A stretch of 64,000 nt of DNA, from positions 1 to 64,000 of the forward strand of contig NZ_BAFE01000047.1 of the NCBI RefSeq assembly GCF_000247995.1, in the 5' to 3' direction. The notes beneath the pieces are model-generated. The model was not told where the DNA came from. It searched no databases and was given only the letters and a program-made list of their open reading frames with translations. How positions within the stretch are numbered: position 1 is the first letter of the stretch; every line of letters begins with the position of its first letter. Below are positions 7,277 to 14,912 of this stretch, piece by piece. The stretch comes from Mobilicoccus pelagius NBRC 104925 (GTDB lineage Bacteria > Actinomycetota > Actinomycetes > Actinomycetales > Dermatophilaceae). A program made the translations under genes and the position numbers.

Positions 7277-7960
7277 TCAGCCCACCTCCCGGTACCTCCG
7301 CTCCACGAGCGAGACGATGGCCTCGTGTGAGCCGATCGCGTCGGTCACCGCCGCGTCAAGGTCCTCGGCGGTGCCGGTGAGCCGTCGGAGGAACACGCCC
7401 GGCGCGAGGAGATGCGCGGCGAGAACGACATGTCGCCGCCTGCGGGACCGCAGGTCGGCGACGGCCTCGGCCGGGGTCGCACCCGGGCCGGTGAGGAACG
7501 CCGCGGCGACGGGGACGTCGAGGCGCGACCCGAGTGCGGTCGCCACCGCCTCGACCTCGCTCCGGGCGTCGACATCGGAGGAGCCCGCGGCGGCGAGGAC
7601 GACCGCTTCCGGTTCGCGCTCGACCTCGGCGATCCGCCCGGCGAGCGCGTCGAGGACCTCGGGCGCCTCGCCGAGCCACGGGGTCACGCGTGCCGACGGC
7701 GCGGCCTCGTGCACGGCCGCAGGCACGTCGTGTCGCACGTGATACCCCGCGGCGAGGAAGAACGGGACGACGACCGGTGCGTCCTCCGCGTCGACGAACT
7801 CACCGAGCACGCCCGCGAGTTCGGGCCCGCAGACGTCGACGAACCCGACCCGTGCCTCGACGCCGAGCCGCTCCCCCGCCCGCTGCGCCACCTCGACGGC
7901 AACGGCGCGCCCGGCGGGGTCGGTGGTGCCGTGGGCGGCGAGGACGAGGGGGACGCTCAT
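7277..7960 (-). CDS. Sirohydrochlorin chelatase (CbiX/SirB-like)
   Basis: A 227-residue protein starting MSVPLVLAAHGTTDPAGRA, with the N-terminal strand and the metal-binding histidine (AAHG) of CbiX/SirB chelatases; a second half repeats the fold (AVVLAAAGSSDVDA). These enzymes insert iron into sirohydrochlorin, the last step of siroheme synthesis (or cobalt for cobalamin). It is the last gene of the sulfate assimilation operon and overlaps the preceding permease gene by 4 bp, so iron insertion for sulfite reductase is the obvious role. In the second half the canonical histidine is replaced (AAGSS). Confidence 0.85.
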   Translation of the reverse strand: MSVPLVLAAHGTTDPAGRAVAVEVAQRAGERLGVEARVGFVDVCGPELAGVLGEFVDAEDAPVVVPFFLAAGYHVRHDVPAAVHEAAPSARVTPWLGEAPEVLDALAGRIAEVEREPEAVVLAAAGSSDVDARSEVEAVATALGSRLDVPVAAAFLTGPGATPAEAVADLRSRRRRHVVLAAHLLAPGVFLRRLTGTAEDLDAAVTDAIGSHEAIVSLVERRYREVG

Positions 7961-8856
7961 GACACCAGCGTGCCGACGTCGGCTGCGCCACGCTCGGCGA
8001 GGACGTGACGCCGCGCCGTCGCCGCGACGACGAACACCGTCGCCGCGAAGGCGAGGACCCGCACGTCCGCCGCCGCACCGCCACGAACCCCGAGCCATGT
8101 GAGCACGGCGCCGAGGTTGAGCGTGACGATGAGGCCCCCGACGACGACACCGAGGATCTGCGGGGGGAGCTTCCCGGCGAACCGGGCCGCGACCGGCGCC
8201 GCGACCACCCCACCGAGCCCGAGCGCAACGATCGTCGCCCACGGCAGCCCCGCGAGGCCGAGCCCGGTGAAGAACCCGAGGCTCGCGCACACCGTGACGA
8301 CGAACTCCGACGCCGACACCGACCCGATGACGATGCGCGGCGCGACCGGCGCCGTCGAGAGCAGCGTCGAGGTGACGACCGGCCCCCAGCCGCCGCCGCC
8401 CGTCGCCGTGACGAAGCCCCCGACGAGTCCGAGCGGCGCGAGGAACCGGCGTCGCAACGCCCGTTCGGAGCCCACCGTTCCGACCCCCGGCGTCCGGAGG
8501 GCGAACCGCAGCACGACCCCGGCGCCGAGCAGGCAGAGCAGTGCCGCCATGGCCGGTCGCGCGGCCGCCGTCGACAACCCGGAGAGGACGGTCGCGCCGA
8601 CGAAGGCGCCGACACCGCCGGTCACCGACAGCCGCCGGACGATGCGCCTGTCGACGTTGCCGACGCGGTGATGGCTCACCCCGGAACTCAGGGTCGTGCC
8701 GAGCTGCGCGACGTTGCTGCACGCGCCGGCGAGCGCGGGCGTGAGTCCGGTCGCGAGCAGCAGTGTCGTGGCGGTGATCCCGTACCCCATGCCGAGGGAC
8801 CCGTCGACGAGCTGGGCGCCGATCCCGGCGACGAACGCGAGCAGGTGGTCGATCAT
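7957..8856 (-). CDS. TauE/SafE-family permease in sulfate operon
   Basis: A 299-residue integral membrane protein starting MIDHLLAFVAGIGAQLVDGS, then LGMGYGITATTLLLATG, with the second-half hallmark GGFVTATGGGGWGPVVTSTL. TauE/SafE proteins carry sulfur oxyanions or related anions across the membrane. It sits inside the cys operon between siroheme genes, with 4-bp overlaps on both sides, so sulfate uptake or sulfite export is the likely job (inference). No CysPTWA sulfate ABC transporter is present in the window. It is unlike the TauE/SafE protein at 4752-5495, which is shorter and stands alone. Confidence 0.85.
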   Translation of the reverse strand: MIDHLLAFVAGIGAQLVDGSLGMGYGITATTLLLATGLTPALAGACSNVAQLGTTLSSGVSHHRVGNVDRRIVRRLSVTGGVGAFVGATVLSGLSTAAARPAMAALLCLLGAGVVLRFALRTPGVGTVGSERALRRRFLAPLGLVGGFVTATGGGGWGPVVTSTLLSTAPVAPRIVIGSVSASEFVVTVCASLGFFTGLGLAGLPWATIVALGLGGVVAAPVAARFAGKLPPQILGVVVGGLIVTLNLGAVLTWLGVRGGAAADVRVLAFAATVFVVAATARRHVLAERGAADVGTLVS

Positions 8857-9500
8857 GCGACGGCTCCTCGCGGGGTCGGGTGCGGGCCGGACACGACGCG
8901 GACGGGCCCCCGGTCGCGGCCGCCCGCAGGACGACGCCGCGAGGTGAGGTCGACCGCCCCCGACGCGAGATGCGTCGCGGCGCACGTCGCGAGGTGGTCC
9001 TGCACCGCGCCGCGTACGGCCACCGCGCGACGTGGGTCGTCGGCGGCGTGCACCGCGAGGGAGATCGGGCCGGACTCGGTGGGGACGACGGCCCGCGCGG
9101 GGACGCGGGCGCTCCCGCGGGAGGCCTCCCCCGCCGCGACGCAGAACACGTGTCGCCGGTCGGCGTCGGCGGCCACCCGCGCGTCGACCTCCGGGTCGCC
9201 CGTGGCGACGTGGACGAGCCAGGCGCCGTCGAGATCGCCCTCCCCCGCATACGGCCGCGACTCCCAGGAGATCCGACCGTCGGACGCGGCGTGCGACGAC
9301 GTCACTGCGACGCGCGCGCCGCCGGAGGTGTCTGCCACGAGGGCCACGATCTCGGGAGCGACGACCGGGGCGACGACGTGGACATGGGCTCCGGCGGCGA
9401 CGAGATCGGCGACACGCCGCGCCGTGACGGGCCCGCCGCCGACGGCGACGACGTGGCGCCCCGCGAGTGACAGCCCGAGGAGGAACGGGGCGGGGCTCAT
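8853..9500 (-). CDS. Precorrin-2 dehydrogenase-like protein (siroheme synthase N-terminal type)
   Basis: A 215-residue protein starting MSPAPFLLGLSLAGRHVVAV, with the NAD-binding GGGPVTARRVADLVAAGA of CysG N-terminal/Met8p enzymes. It oxidises precorrin-2 to sirohydrochlorin using NAD. The uroporphyrinogen-III methyltransferase that makes precorrin-2 (the other half of CysG) is not fused and not in the window. The middle carries VATGDPEVDARVAADADRRH, where the family keeps its ring-binding loop. Overlaps of 4 bp with cysN and with the permease show translational coupling. Confidence 0.8.
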   Translation of the reverse strand: MSPAPFLLGLSLAGRHVVAVGGGPVTARRVADLVAAGAHVHVVAPVVAPEIVALVADTSGGARVAVTSSHAASDGRISWESRPYAGEGDLDGAWLVHVATGDPEVDARVAADADRRHVFCVAAGEASRGSARVPARAVVPTESGPISLAVHAADDPRRAVAVRGAVQDHLATCAATHLASGAVDLTSRRRPAGGRDRGPVRVVSGPHPTPRGAVA

Positions 9501-10939
9501 GCGGCGACTCCCGGATCTGCGGTCGTGGCGGCGCGGGCCCCGTCGAACCCGGCGCCGACGAACCCGGCCGCGAGCGTGGCGCCGCTCGCCGGGTCGATGA
9601 CGAGGAACGACCCGGCCGAACGGGATTCGGCGTACGGCTCGACGGGAAGCGGCTCGGCGAGCGTCACGTCGACGCGCACGAGGTCGTTGAGCGTGGCCTC
9701 CTCGGCGGGAGCGACGTCGAGGGTGTCGACGTCGAGCCGCTCCCCCACCACTCCGATGCGGGCGGGGACGGTGCGGGTGCCGTGCTTGACGAGCACCCGC
9801 GCCCCCGGGCGCAGCGGGGTACCGGCGAGCCAGCAGAGGACACCCTCGATGCGGGAGGCGACCTCGGGTGCGTCGGCGGCGGACGCGAGGAGGTCGCCGC
9901 GGGAGACGTCGACCTGGTCGGCGAGGCGGAGCGTCACCGACAGCGGCGCCTCGGCGCGCTCGACGGTGCGCCCCGAGACGTCGATCCCGACGACACGGGT
10001 GCGGCTCCCCGAGGGGAGCACGACGACCTCGTCGCCGACGGCCACGGCCCCGGAGGCGACGTGCCCCGCGTACCCGCGGTAGTCGACGTGGGCGGGGTCG
10101 ACCGCGCCGTGCTGCGGGCGGATGACCGTCTGTACGGGGAATCGGAGGCCCGCCTCGCGTTCGTCGGCGGCGGGGAGGGTCTCGAGGAGGTCGAGCAGCG
10201 TCGGCCCGGAGTACCAGGGCGTGCGCTCGGAGCGGTCGACGACGTTGTCGCCGTGGAGGGCCGACACCGGCACGACGGTGAGCGCCGAGAGCCCGAGCCG
10301 CGGCGCGAGCTCGCCGAGCTGCGCCGACACGTCGGCGTGCACGGCCTCGGCGTCGTCGACGAGGTCGATCTTGTTGAGGGCGACGACGACGTGCGGCACC
10401 CGTAGCAGTCCGAGGACGGCGAGGTGGCGTCGGGTCTGCTCGACGACCCCGTGGCGCGCGTCGACGAGGACGATGACCGCGTCGGCACCGGAGGCGCCCG
10501 TCACGGTGTTGCGTGTGTACTGCACATGCCCGGGGCAGTCGGCGAGGACGAACGAGCGACGCGGGGTCGCGAAGTAGCGGTAGGCGACGTCGATCGTGAT
10601 GCCCTGCTCGCGCTCGGCGCGCAGACCGTCGGTGAGGAGCGCGAGGTCGGCGAGTTCGCCCGTCCACCCGCGGCGGCGGCTCTCGGCGTGGGCCGCGGCG
10701 AGCTGGTCTGCGAGTACCGACTTCGTGTCGTGCAGCAGGCGCCCCACGAGCGTCGACTTGCCGTCGTCGACCGACCCGGCCGTCGCGAGCCGCAGCAGTC
10801 CGCCGACTCTCGAGGCGGCCTGGGCGACAACCACATCGGTGGCCGAGGGGGTGATGGTCGTCGTCGTGTCGGCGTCCTGGCCGGCCGCCGAGTCGATCGC
10901 GGGGGTGGTGGTCTCGTGCGTCTCGGTCACGGTGCTCAT
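9497..10939 (-). CDS. cysN: Sulfate adenylyltransferase subunit 1 (GTPase)
   Basis: A 480-residue EF-Tu-like GTPase: P-loop GSVDDGKSTLVGRLLHD at about residues 55-71, DCPGH switch II, NKIDLVDD base recognition, then two beta-barrel domains. With CysD it makes APS from ATP and sulfate, driven by GTP hydrolysis, in the cytosol. There is no fused APS kinase (CysC) domain after the barrels, which fits an operon that reduces APS directly. The stop codon of cysD overlaps the start at 10937-10939, so the two subunits are coupled. Confidence 0.95.
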   Translation of the reverse strand: MSTVTETHETTTPAIDSAAGQDADTTTTITPSATDVVVAQAASRVGGLLRLATAGSVDDGKSTLVGRLLHDTKSVLADQLAAAHAESRRRGWTGELADLALLTDGLRAEREQGITIDVAYRYFATPRRSFVLADCPGHVQYTRNTVTGASGADAVIVLVDARHGVVEQTRRHLAVLGLLRVPHVVVALNKIDLVDDAEAVHADVSAQLGELAPRLGLSALTVVPVSALHGDNVVDRSERTPWYSGPTLLDLLETLPAADEREAGLRFPVQTVIRPQHGAVDPAHVDYRGYAGHVASGAVAVGDEVVVLPSGSRTRVVGIDVSGRTVERAEAPLSVTLRLADQVDVSRGDLLASAADAPEVASRIEGVLCWLAGTPLRPGARVLVKHGTRTVPARIGVVGERLDVDTLDVAPAEEATLNDLVRVDVTLAEPLPVEPYAESRSAGSFLVIDPASGATLAAGFVGAGFDGARAATTADPGVAA

Positions 10940-11892
10940 CAGAAGTAGCCCTCCTTCTTGCGGTCCTCCATGGCGGCCTCGGAGAGGCGGTCGTCGGCGC
11001 GGGTGGCGCCGCGTTCGGTGATCGTCGCGGCGGCGACCTCGGCGACCACGGCGTCGGCATCGCGGGCGTCGGACTCCACCGCGCCCGTGCACGTCGCATC
11101 GCCGACGGTGCGGTAGCGCACGGAGGCCGTCCGCACGACCTCCCCGGCACGCGGCACGACGTGCTCACCCGGGGTGAGGAGCATCCCGTCCCGCTCGAAG
11201 ACCTCACGCTCGTGGGCGTAGTAGAGGCTCGGCAGTGCGATGCCCTCGCGGGCGATGTAGCGCCACACGTCGAGCTCGGTCCAGTTCGACAGGGGGAACA
11301 CGCGCACGTGCTCGCCGGGGGCGTGGCGGGTGTTGTAGAGACGCCACAGCTCGGGGCGCTGGTTCTTGGGGTCCCACCGGCCGAACGTGTCGCGCAGGCT
11401 CACGACCCGCTCCTTGGCGCGGGCCTTGTCCTCGTCGCGGCGTCCGCCGCCGAACAACCCGTCGAACCGCCGCGCCTCGACGACGTCGAGCAACGGCACG
11501 GTCTGCAGGGGGTTGCGGGTGCCGTCCGGGCGTTCGACGAGGCGGCCGTCGTCGAGGTACTCCTGCACGGAGGCGACGACGAGTTCGACCCCGAACTGCT
11601 CCACCGTCGCGTCGCGGAACGCGAGGACCTCGGGGAAGTTGTGGCCGGTGTCGACGTGGACGACGGGGAACGGCACCCGCCCCGGCCAGAACGCCTTGGC
11701 GGCGAGGTGGAGCATGACGACGGAGTCCTTGCCGCCGGAGAACAGCATCGCGGGCCGTTCGAGCTCGGCGACGGCCTCGCGGATGATGTGCACGGCCTCG
11801 CTCTCGAGGAGGTCGAGCAGGTCGGGCCCTCCGCCGGGCGTCGAGGGGGCGTCGGCGGCATGGCCGGTGGACGGGGTCGCGACGGCGGTCAT
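10939..11892 (-). CDS. cysD: Sulfate adenylyltransferase subunit 2
   Basis: A 317-residue ATP pyrophosphatase: PP-loop SGGKDSVVMLHLAAKAFWP, then VHVDTGHNFPEVL, and the family-typical WRLYNTRHAPGEHVRVFPLS and NWTELDVWRYI. It adenylates sulfate to APS together with CysN. The end, MEDRKKEGYF, is the standard CysD C-terminus. It touches cysN by one base and overlaps cysH by 4 bp. The start ATG (11890-11892) is followed by about 20 low-complexity residues before homology begins. Confidence 0.95.
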   Translation of the reverse strand: MTAVATPSTGHAADAPSTPGGGPDLLDLLESEAVHIIREAVAELERPAMLFSGGKDSVVMLHLAAKAFWPGRVPFPVVHVDTGHNFPEVLAFRDATVEQFGVELVVASVQEYLDDGRLVERPDGTRNPLQTVPLLDVVEARRFDGLFGGGRRDEDKARAKERVVSLRDTFGRWDPKNQRPELWRLYNTRHAPGEHVRVFPLSNWTELDVWRYIAREGIALPSLYYAHEREVFERDGMLLTPGEHVVPRAGEVVRTASVRYRTVGDATCTGAVESDARDADAVVAEVAAATITERGATRADDRLSEAAMEDRKKEGYF

Positions 11893-12713
11893 CGGGTCTC
11901 CTCGAGGGTGTCGGGATCGGTGGGGTGCGGGGTGGCGGGGTGGAGTCCGCACTCGGTCTTGGCGAAGCCCGCCCACCGGCCGGCGCGCGGGTCCTCCCCG
12001 GGCGCGATGCGGCGGGTGCACGGCGCGCAGCCGATGCTCGGATACCCCTGGGAGAGCAGCGGGTTGACGGGCAGGAGGTGCCGCTCGGAGTGGGCGAGGA
12101 GGTCGTCGAAGCTCCACGTGACCAGCGGGTTGATCTTCACGAGCCCGAACGCCTCGTCATACGTGACGAGCGGGGTGTCGGCGCGCGTCGGCCCCTCCTC
12201 GCGGCGCACGCCGGTGATCCACGCGTCGTACCCGGTGAGGGCCGCACGCAGCGGCTCGACCTTGCGCATCGCGCAGCACGCGCCCGGGTCGCGGTCGTGC
12301 AGTCGCGGCCCGAACCGGGCGTCCTGCTCCGCGACGGACTGCCGTGCCTGGACGTCGACGACGCGTACGTCGAGGGCGTCGGCGACGCGGTCGCGGGTCT
12401 GCAGCGTCTCGGGGAAGTGGTAGCCGGTCTCGAGGAACAGGACGTCGACCCCCGGGGCGTGTTCGGAGACGACGTGCGGCAGGACGGAGTCGGCCATGGA
12501 GCACGCGACGGCGAGCCGGTCACCGAACGTCTCTGCGGCCCACTCACTCACGGCGTCGGCGAGGGCGAGCGGTGAGAGGTCGGCCTCGACGGCGGCGAAC
12601 CGCGCCGCCCCTTCCTCGGCGAGGGCACGCAGCCGGGCCTCGCGCTCCTCGGGCGCCTCGATGGCGGCGTGGTCGGTGTTCTCGGTGTGGTGGCCGGGAA
12701 GGACGGTGGTCAT
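11889..12713 (-). CDS. cysH: Adenylyl-sulfate (APS) reductase
   Basis: A 274-residue reductase. The sulfonucleotide-binding domain contains CSMADSVLPHVVSEH (from residue 71) and FLETGYHFPETL. The iron-sulfur ligands are Cys146-Cys147 (GACCAMRK) and Cys229/Cys232 (GCAPCTRR), the pattern of [4Fe-4S] APS reductases; PAPS reductases lack it. The active-site cysteine is Cys255 in KTECGLH. It reduces APS to sulfite with thioredoxin. Translationally coupled to sulfite reductase upstream and cysD downstream by 4-bp overlaps. Confidence 0.95.
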   Translation of the reverse strand: MTTVLPGHHTENTDHAAIEAPEEREARLRALAEEGAARFAAVEADLSPLALADAVSEWAAETFGDRLAVACSMADSVLPHVVSEHAPGVDVLFLETGYHFPETLQTRDRVADALDVRVVDVQARQSVAEQDARFGPRLHDRDPGACCAMRKVEPLRAALTGYDAWITGVRREEGPTRADTPLVTYDEAFGLVKINPLVTWSFDDLLAHSERHLLPVNPLLSQGYPSIGCAPCTRRIAPGEDPRAGRWAGFAKTECGLHPATPHPTDPDTLEETR

Positions 12714-14413
12714 CGAAGCTCCTCGTCGTCGCTGCGGCGGACCCAGGCGGAGAAGGTCTGGTCGGGGGTGCGGGTGGTGACGTAGCGGCGCACGACGCGC
12801 TCGACGTAGTCGGGAAGGCCGTCGGCGGTCACCTTGAGGCCGCGCACGGTGCGGCCGAGCCCGGCCTCCTCGCGGTCCTCCGAGGCGAGGCCTCCGCCGA
12901 GGTGCACCTGGAACCCCGGCACCTGCGTGCCGTCGCCGTCGTCGATCATCTGGCCCTTGAGGCCGATGTCGGCGGTCTGGATGCGGGCGCACGAGTTGGG
13001 GCACCCGTTGATGTGCAGGGAGATCGGCCGGTCGAGCTGCGGCTCGACGTCGGCGAGACGTCGTTCCAGCTCGGCGATGGCCCGTGCCGCGGTGCCCTTG
13101 GTCTCGACGATCGCGAGCTTGCAGAACTCGAGGCCCGTGCACGCGATCGTCGTGCGGCGGAACGGGGAGGGGCTCGCGGTGAGGCCGATCTCCTCGACGC
13201 CGGCGAGGAGTGCCTCGACCTCCTCCTGCGGCACGTCGAGCACGAGCACCTTCTGGTGCGGAGTGAGACGCACCCGCGTCGACCCGGCGGCCTCGGCGAG
13301 GTCGGCGAGCCGCACGAGGGTCGTGCCGCTGAGCCGCCCGACCGTCGGCGCCAGCCCGACGTAGCGAAGACCGTCCTTCTGCTCGTGCACGCCGATGTGG
13401 TCGCCGGGGCCGCTCGCCGGGGCGGGCGGCGGGCCGTCGGGCAGCCGGTGGCCGAGGTACTCGTCCTCGAGGACCTGGCGCATCTTCTCGGTCCCCCACT
13501 CGGCGAGGAGGAACTTCAGTCGCGCCTTGTGACGCAGGCGACGGAACCCGTAGTCCCGGAAGATCGACGCGACGCCCTGCCACACCTCGGCCACCTCGCC
13601 CGGCGCGACGAACACGCCGAGCCGCTCACCGAGTCGCGGTGCGGTGGAGAGGGCCCCGCCGACCCACAGGTCGTACCCGGGGCCGAGCGCGGGGTGATTC
13701 ACGCCCACGAACGCGACGTCGTTGATCTCGTGGACGACGTCGAGAGAGGGGTGCCCGGTGAGCGCCGTCTTGAACTTGCGAGGCAGGTTCGAGAGTTCGG
13801 GGTCGCCGATGAACCGCTCCCGGATCTCGGCGATGGTGGGGGTTGGATCGACGATCTCGTCCGCCGCGATGCCCGCCACCGGGGAGCCGAGGATGACACG
13901 TGGCGTGTCGCCGCAGGCCTCCGTCGTCGACAGGTCGACCTCCTCCAGTCGCCGCCAGATCTCGGGGACGTCCTCGACGCGCACCCAGTGGTATTGGACG
14001 TTCTGACGGTCGGTGAGATCGGCGGTGTCACGGGCGAAGTCGCGGGAGACCTCCCCGACGGTGCGGAGCTGCCGGGTCGTCAGCGCTCCGCCGTCGACAC
14101 GCACCCGGAGCATGAAGTACCGGTCCTCGAGCTCGTGCGGTTCGAGCTGCGCGGTGCGGCCGCCGTCGATGCCGGGTTTGCGCTGCGTGTAGAGCCCCCA
14201 CCAGCGGAAACGGCCGTGGAGATCGTCGGGGTCGATCGAGTCGAAGCCCTGCTTGGCGTAGACCTGCTCGATGCGGTCGCGGACGTTGAGCCCGTTGTCG
14301 GCGGCCTTGAACTCCTCGTTGTGATTGAGCGGTGCGCGGCCGTCGACCGCCCACTGCCCCTGGGGCTTTCCGGAGCGGGACGGGCGGACGCGGGCAGGAG
14401 TGTCGACGGACAT
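12710..14413 (-). CDS. Sulfite reductase (ferredoxin type, SirA/NirA family)
   Basis: A 567-residue siroheme/[4Fe-4S] reductase that takes six electrons from ferredoxin to turn sulfite into sulfide. Cluster ligands are Cys425, Cys431, Cys471 and Cys475 (ACTGLEFCKLA and HINGCPNSCAR). Tyr75 (WWGLYTQRKPG) and Cys166 (TEACGDTPR) lie 91 residues apart, matching the covalent Tyr-Cys pair reported for the mycobacterial enzyme. The family also includes nitrite reductases, but the operon (APS reductase, ATP sulfurylase, siroheme genes) indicates sulfite. The ATG at 14411-14413 follows GAAGGG. It is the first large gene after the Cys-rich leader ORF. Confidence 0.93.
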   Translation of the reverse strand: MSVDTPARVRPSRSGKPQGQWAVDGRAPLNHNEEFKAADNGLNVRDRIEQVYAKQGFDSIDPDDLHGRFRWWGLYTQRKPGIDGGRTAQLEPHELEDRYFMLRVRVDGGALTTRQLRTVGEVSRDFARDTADLTDRQNVQYHWVRVEDVPEIWRRLEEVDLSTTEACGDTPRVILGSPVAGIAADEIVDPTPTIAEIRERFIGDPELSNLPRKFKTALTGHPSLDVVHEINDVAFVGVNHPALGPGYDLWVGGALSTAPRLGERLGVFVAPGEVAEVWQGVASIFRDYGFRRLRHKARLKFLLAEWGTEKMRQVLEDEYLGHRLPDGPPPAPASGPGDHIGVHEQKDGLRYVGLAPTVGRLSGTTLVRLADLAEAAGSTRVRLTPHQKVLVLDVPQEEVEALLAGVEEIGLTASPSPFRRTTIACTGLEFCKLAIVETKGTAARAIAELERRLADVEPQLDRPISLHINGCPNSCARIQTADIGLKGQMIDDGDGTQVPGFQVHLGGGLASEDREEAGLGRTVRGLKVTADGLPDYVERVVRRYVTTRTPDQTFSAWVRRSDDEELR

Positions 14414-14620
14414 GATGGTTCGACCCTTCGGACGGGGGATGGGCGGGGCGCCGTGGGGGCACGCCGGGGGTGGGGCGGAAGCGGGCGCGGAGTGACGAAG
14501 GCCGGGATCACGGCCGACGGCGTCACGTCCGGCGGACGCGGGTCACGACGGGGAAGCGGGTGGGACACGCCGGACGACCGGAGAGGTGGGCGCTCGGGCA
14601 CGCGGTCCTGGGCGGAGTCG

Positions 14621-14722
14621 TCAGTGACGGCGACAGCGACACATCGGCATGCCGACGAGGTGTCGGCGGACCGAGTCGTCTTGCGGCATAGGGCGGGTCA
14701 CCGGGAAGCGCATGTCGAACAT
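14621..14722 (-). CDS. Cysteine-containing leader peptide of the sulfur operon
   Basis: A 33-codon ORF starting MFDMRFPVTRPM and ending VRRHLVGMPMCRCRRH, with the stop about 200 bp before the sulfite reductase start. Actinobacterial sulfur operons are often preceded by short peptides with an RRHxDL-like motif followed by cysteine codons; in mycobacteria such ORFs act as cysteine-sensing attenuators. Here RRHLVG and two Cys codons near the end fit well. An extra ATG at 14723-14725 could be the start, which would make it leaderless or nearly so. Between leader and gene, CGTCCGGCG (14526-14534) can pair with CGCCGGACG (14568-14576). Function by analogy. Confidence 0.72.
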   Translation of the reverse strand: MFDMRFPVTRPMPQDDSVRRHLVGMPMCRCRRH

Positions 14723-14725
14723 CAT

Positions 14726-14768
14726 GCGACGTTATCGGTATGAAAACAAATTGTTGCATCGTGACGGT
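14726..14768 (-). promoter_or_regulatory. AT-rich promoter segment of the sulfur operon
   Basis: A rare AT-rich island (GGTATGAAAACAAATTGTTG on the plus strand) directly upstream of the leader peptide. It contains the palindrome AACAAATTGTT (14745-14755), a good site for a promoter or operator. It is shared with, or next to, the start region of the divergent formate dehydrogenase genes. The -10 element cannot be assigned with certainty. Confidence 0.45.
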
Positions 14769-14912
14769 TGTCTCGCCGCCGGATCCGAGCCGACGCGCCG
14801 CAACTTCACACGCGCTTGGACGCCGAGATGGGGCGCCGAGGGGTGATCCTGGAACCAGGGCCGATCGTCAGGCCACGACAGCGTGGCCGCGGCCCGGATG
14901 CGAGGCCTCGCG

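Noticed and set aside
8005-9600. 531-codon plus-strand frame across the sulfur operon
   Set aside because: Antisense shadow of the permease, precorrin-2 dehydrogenase and cysN; low complexity and no motif.
12710-14413. Nitrite reductase
   Set aside because: Same family, but it is within an APS-reducing operon with siroheme genes and has the Tyr/Cys pair of the mycobacterial sulfite enzyme.
12344-14743. 799-codon plus-strand frame
   Set aside because: Antisense of cysH and sulfite reductase; those are certain by catalytic residues.
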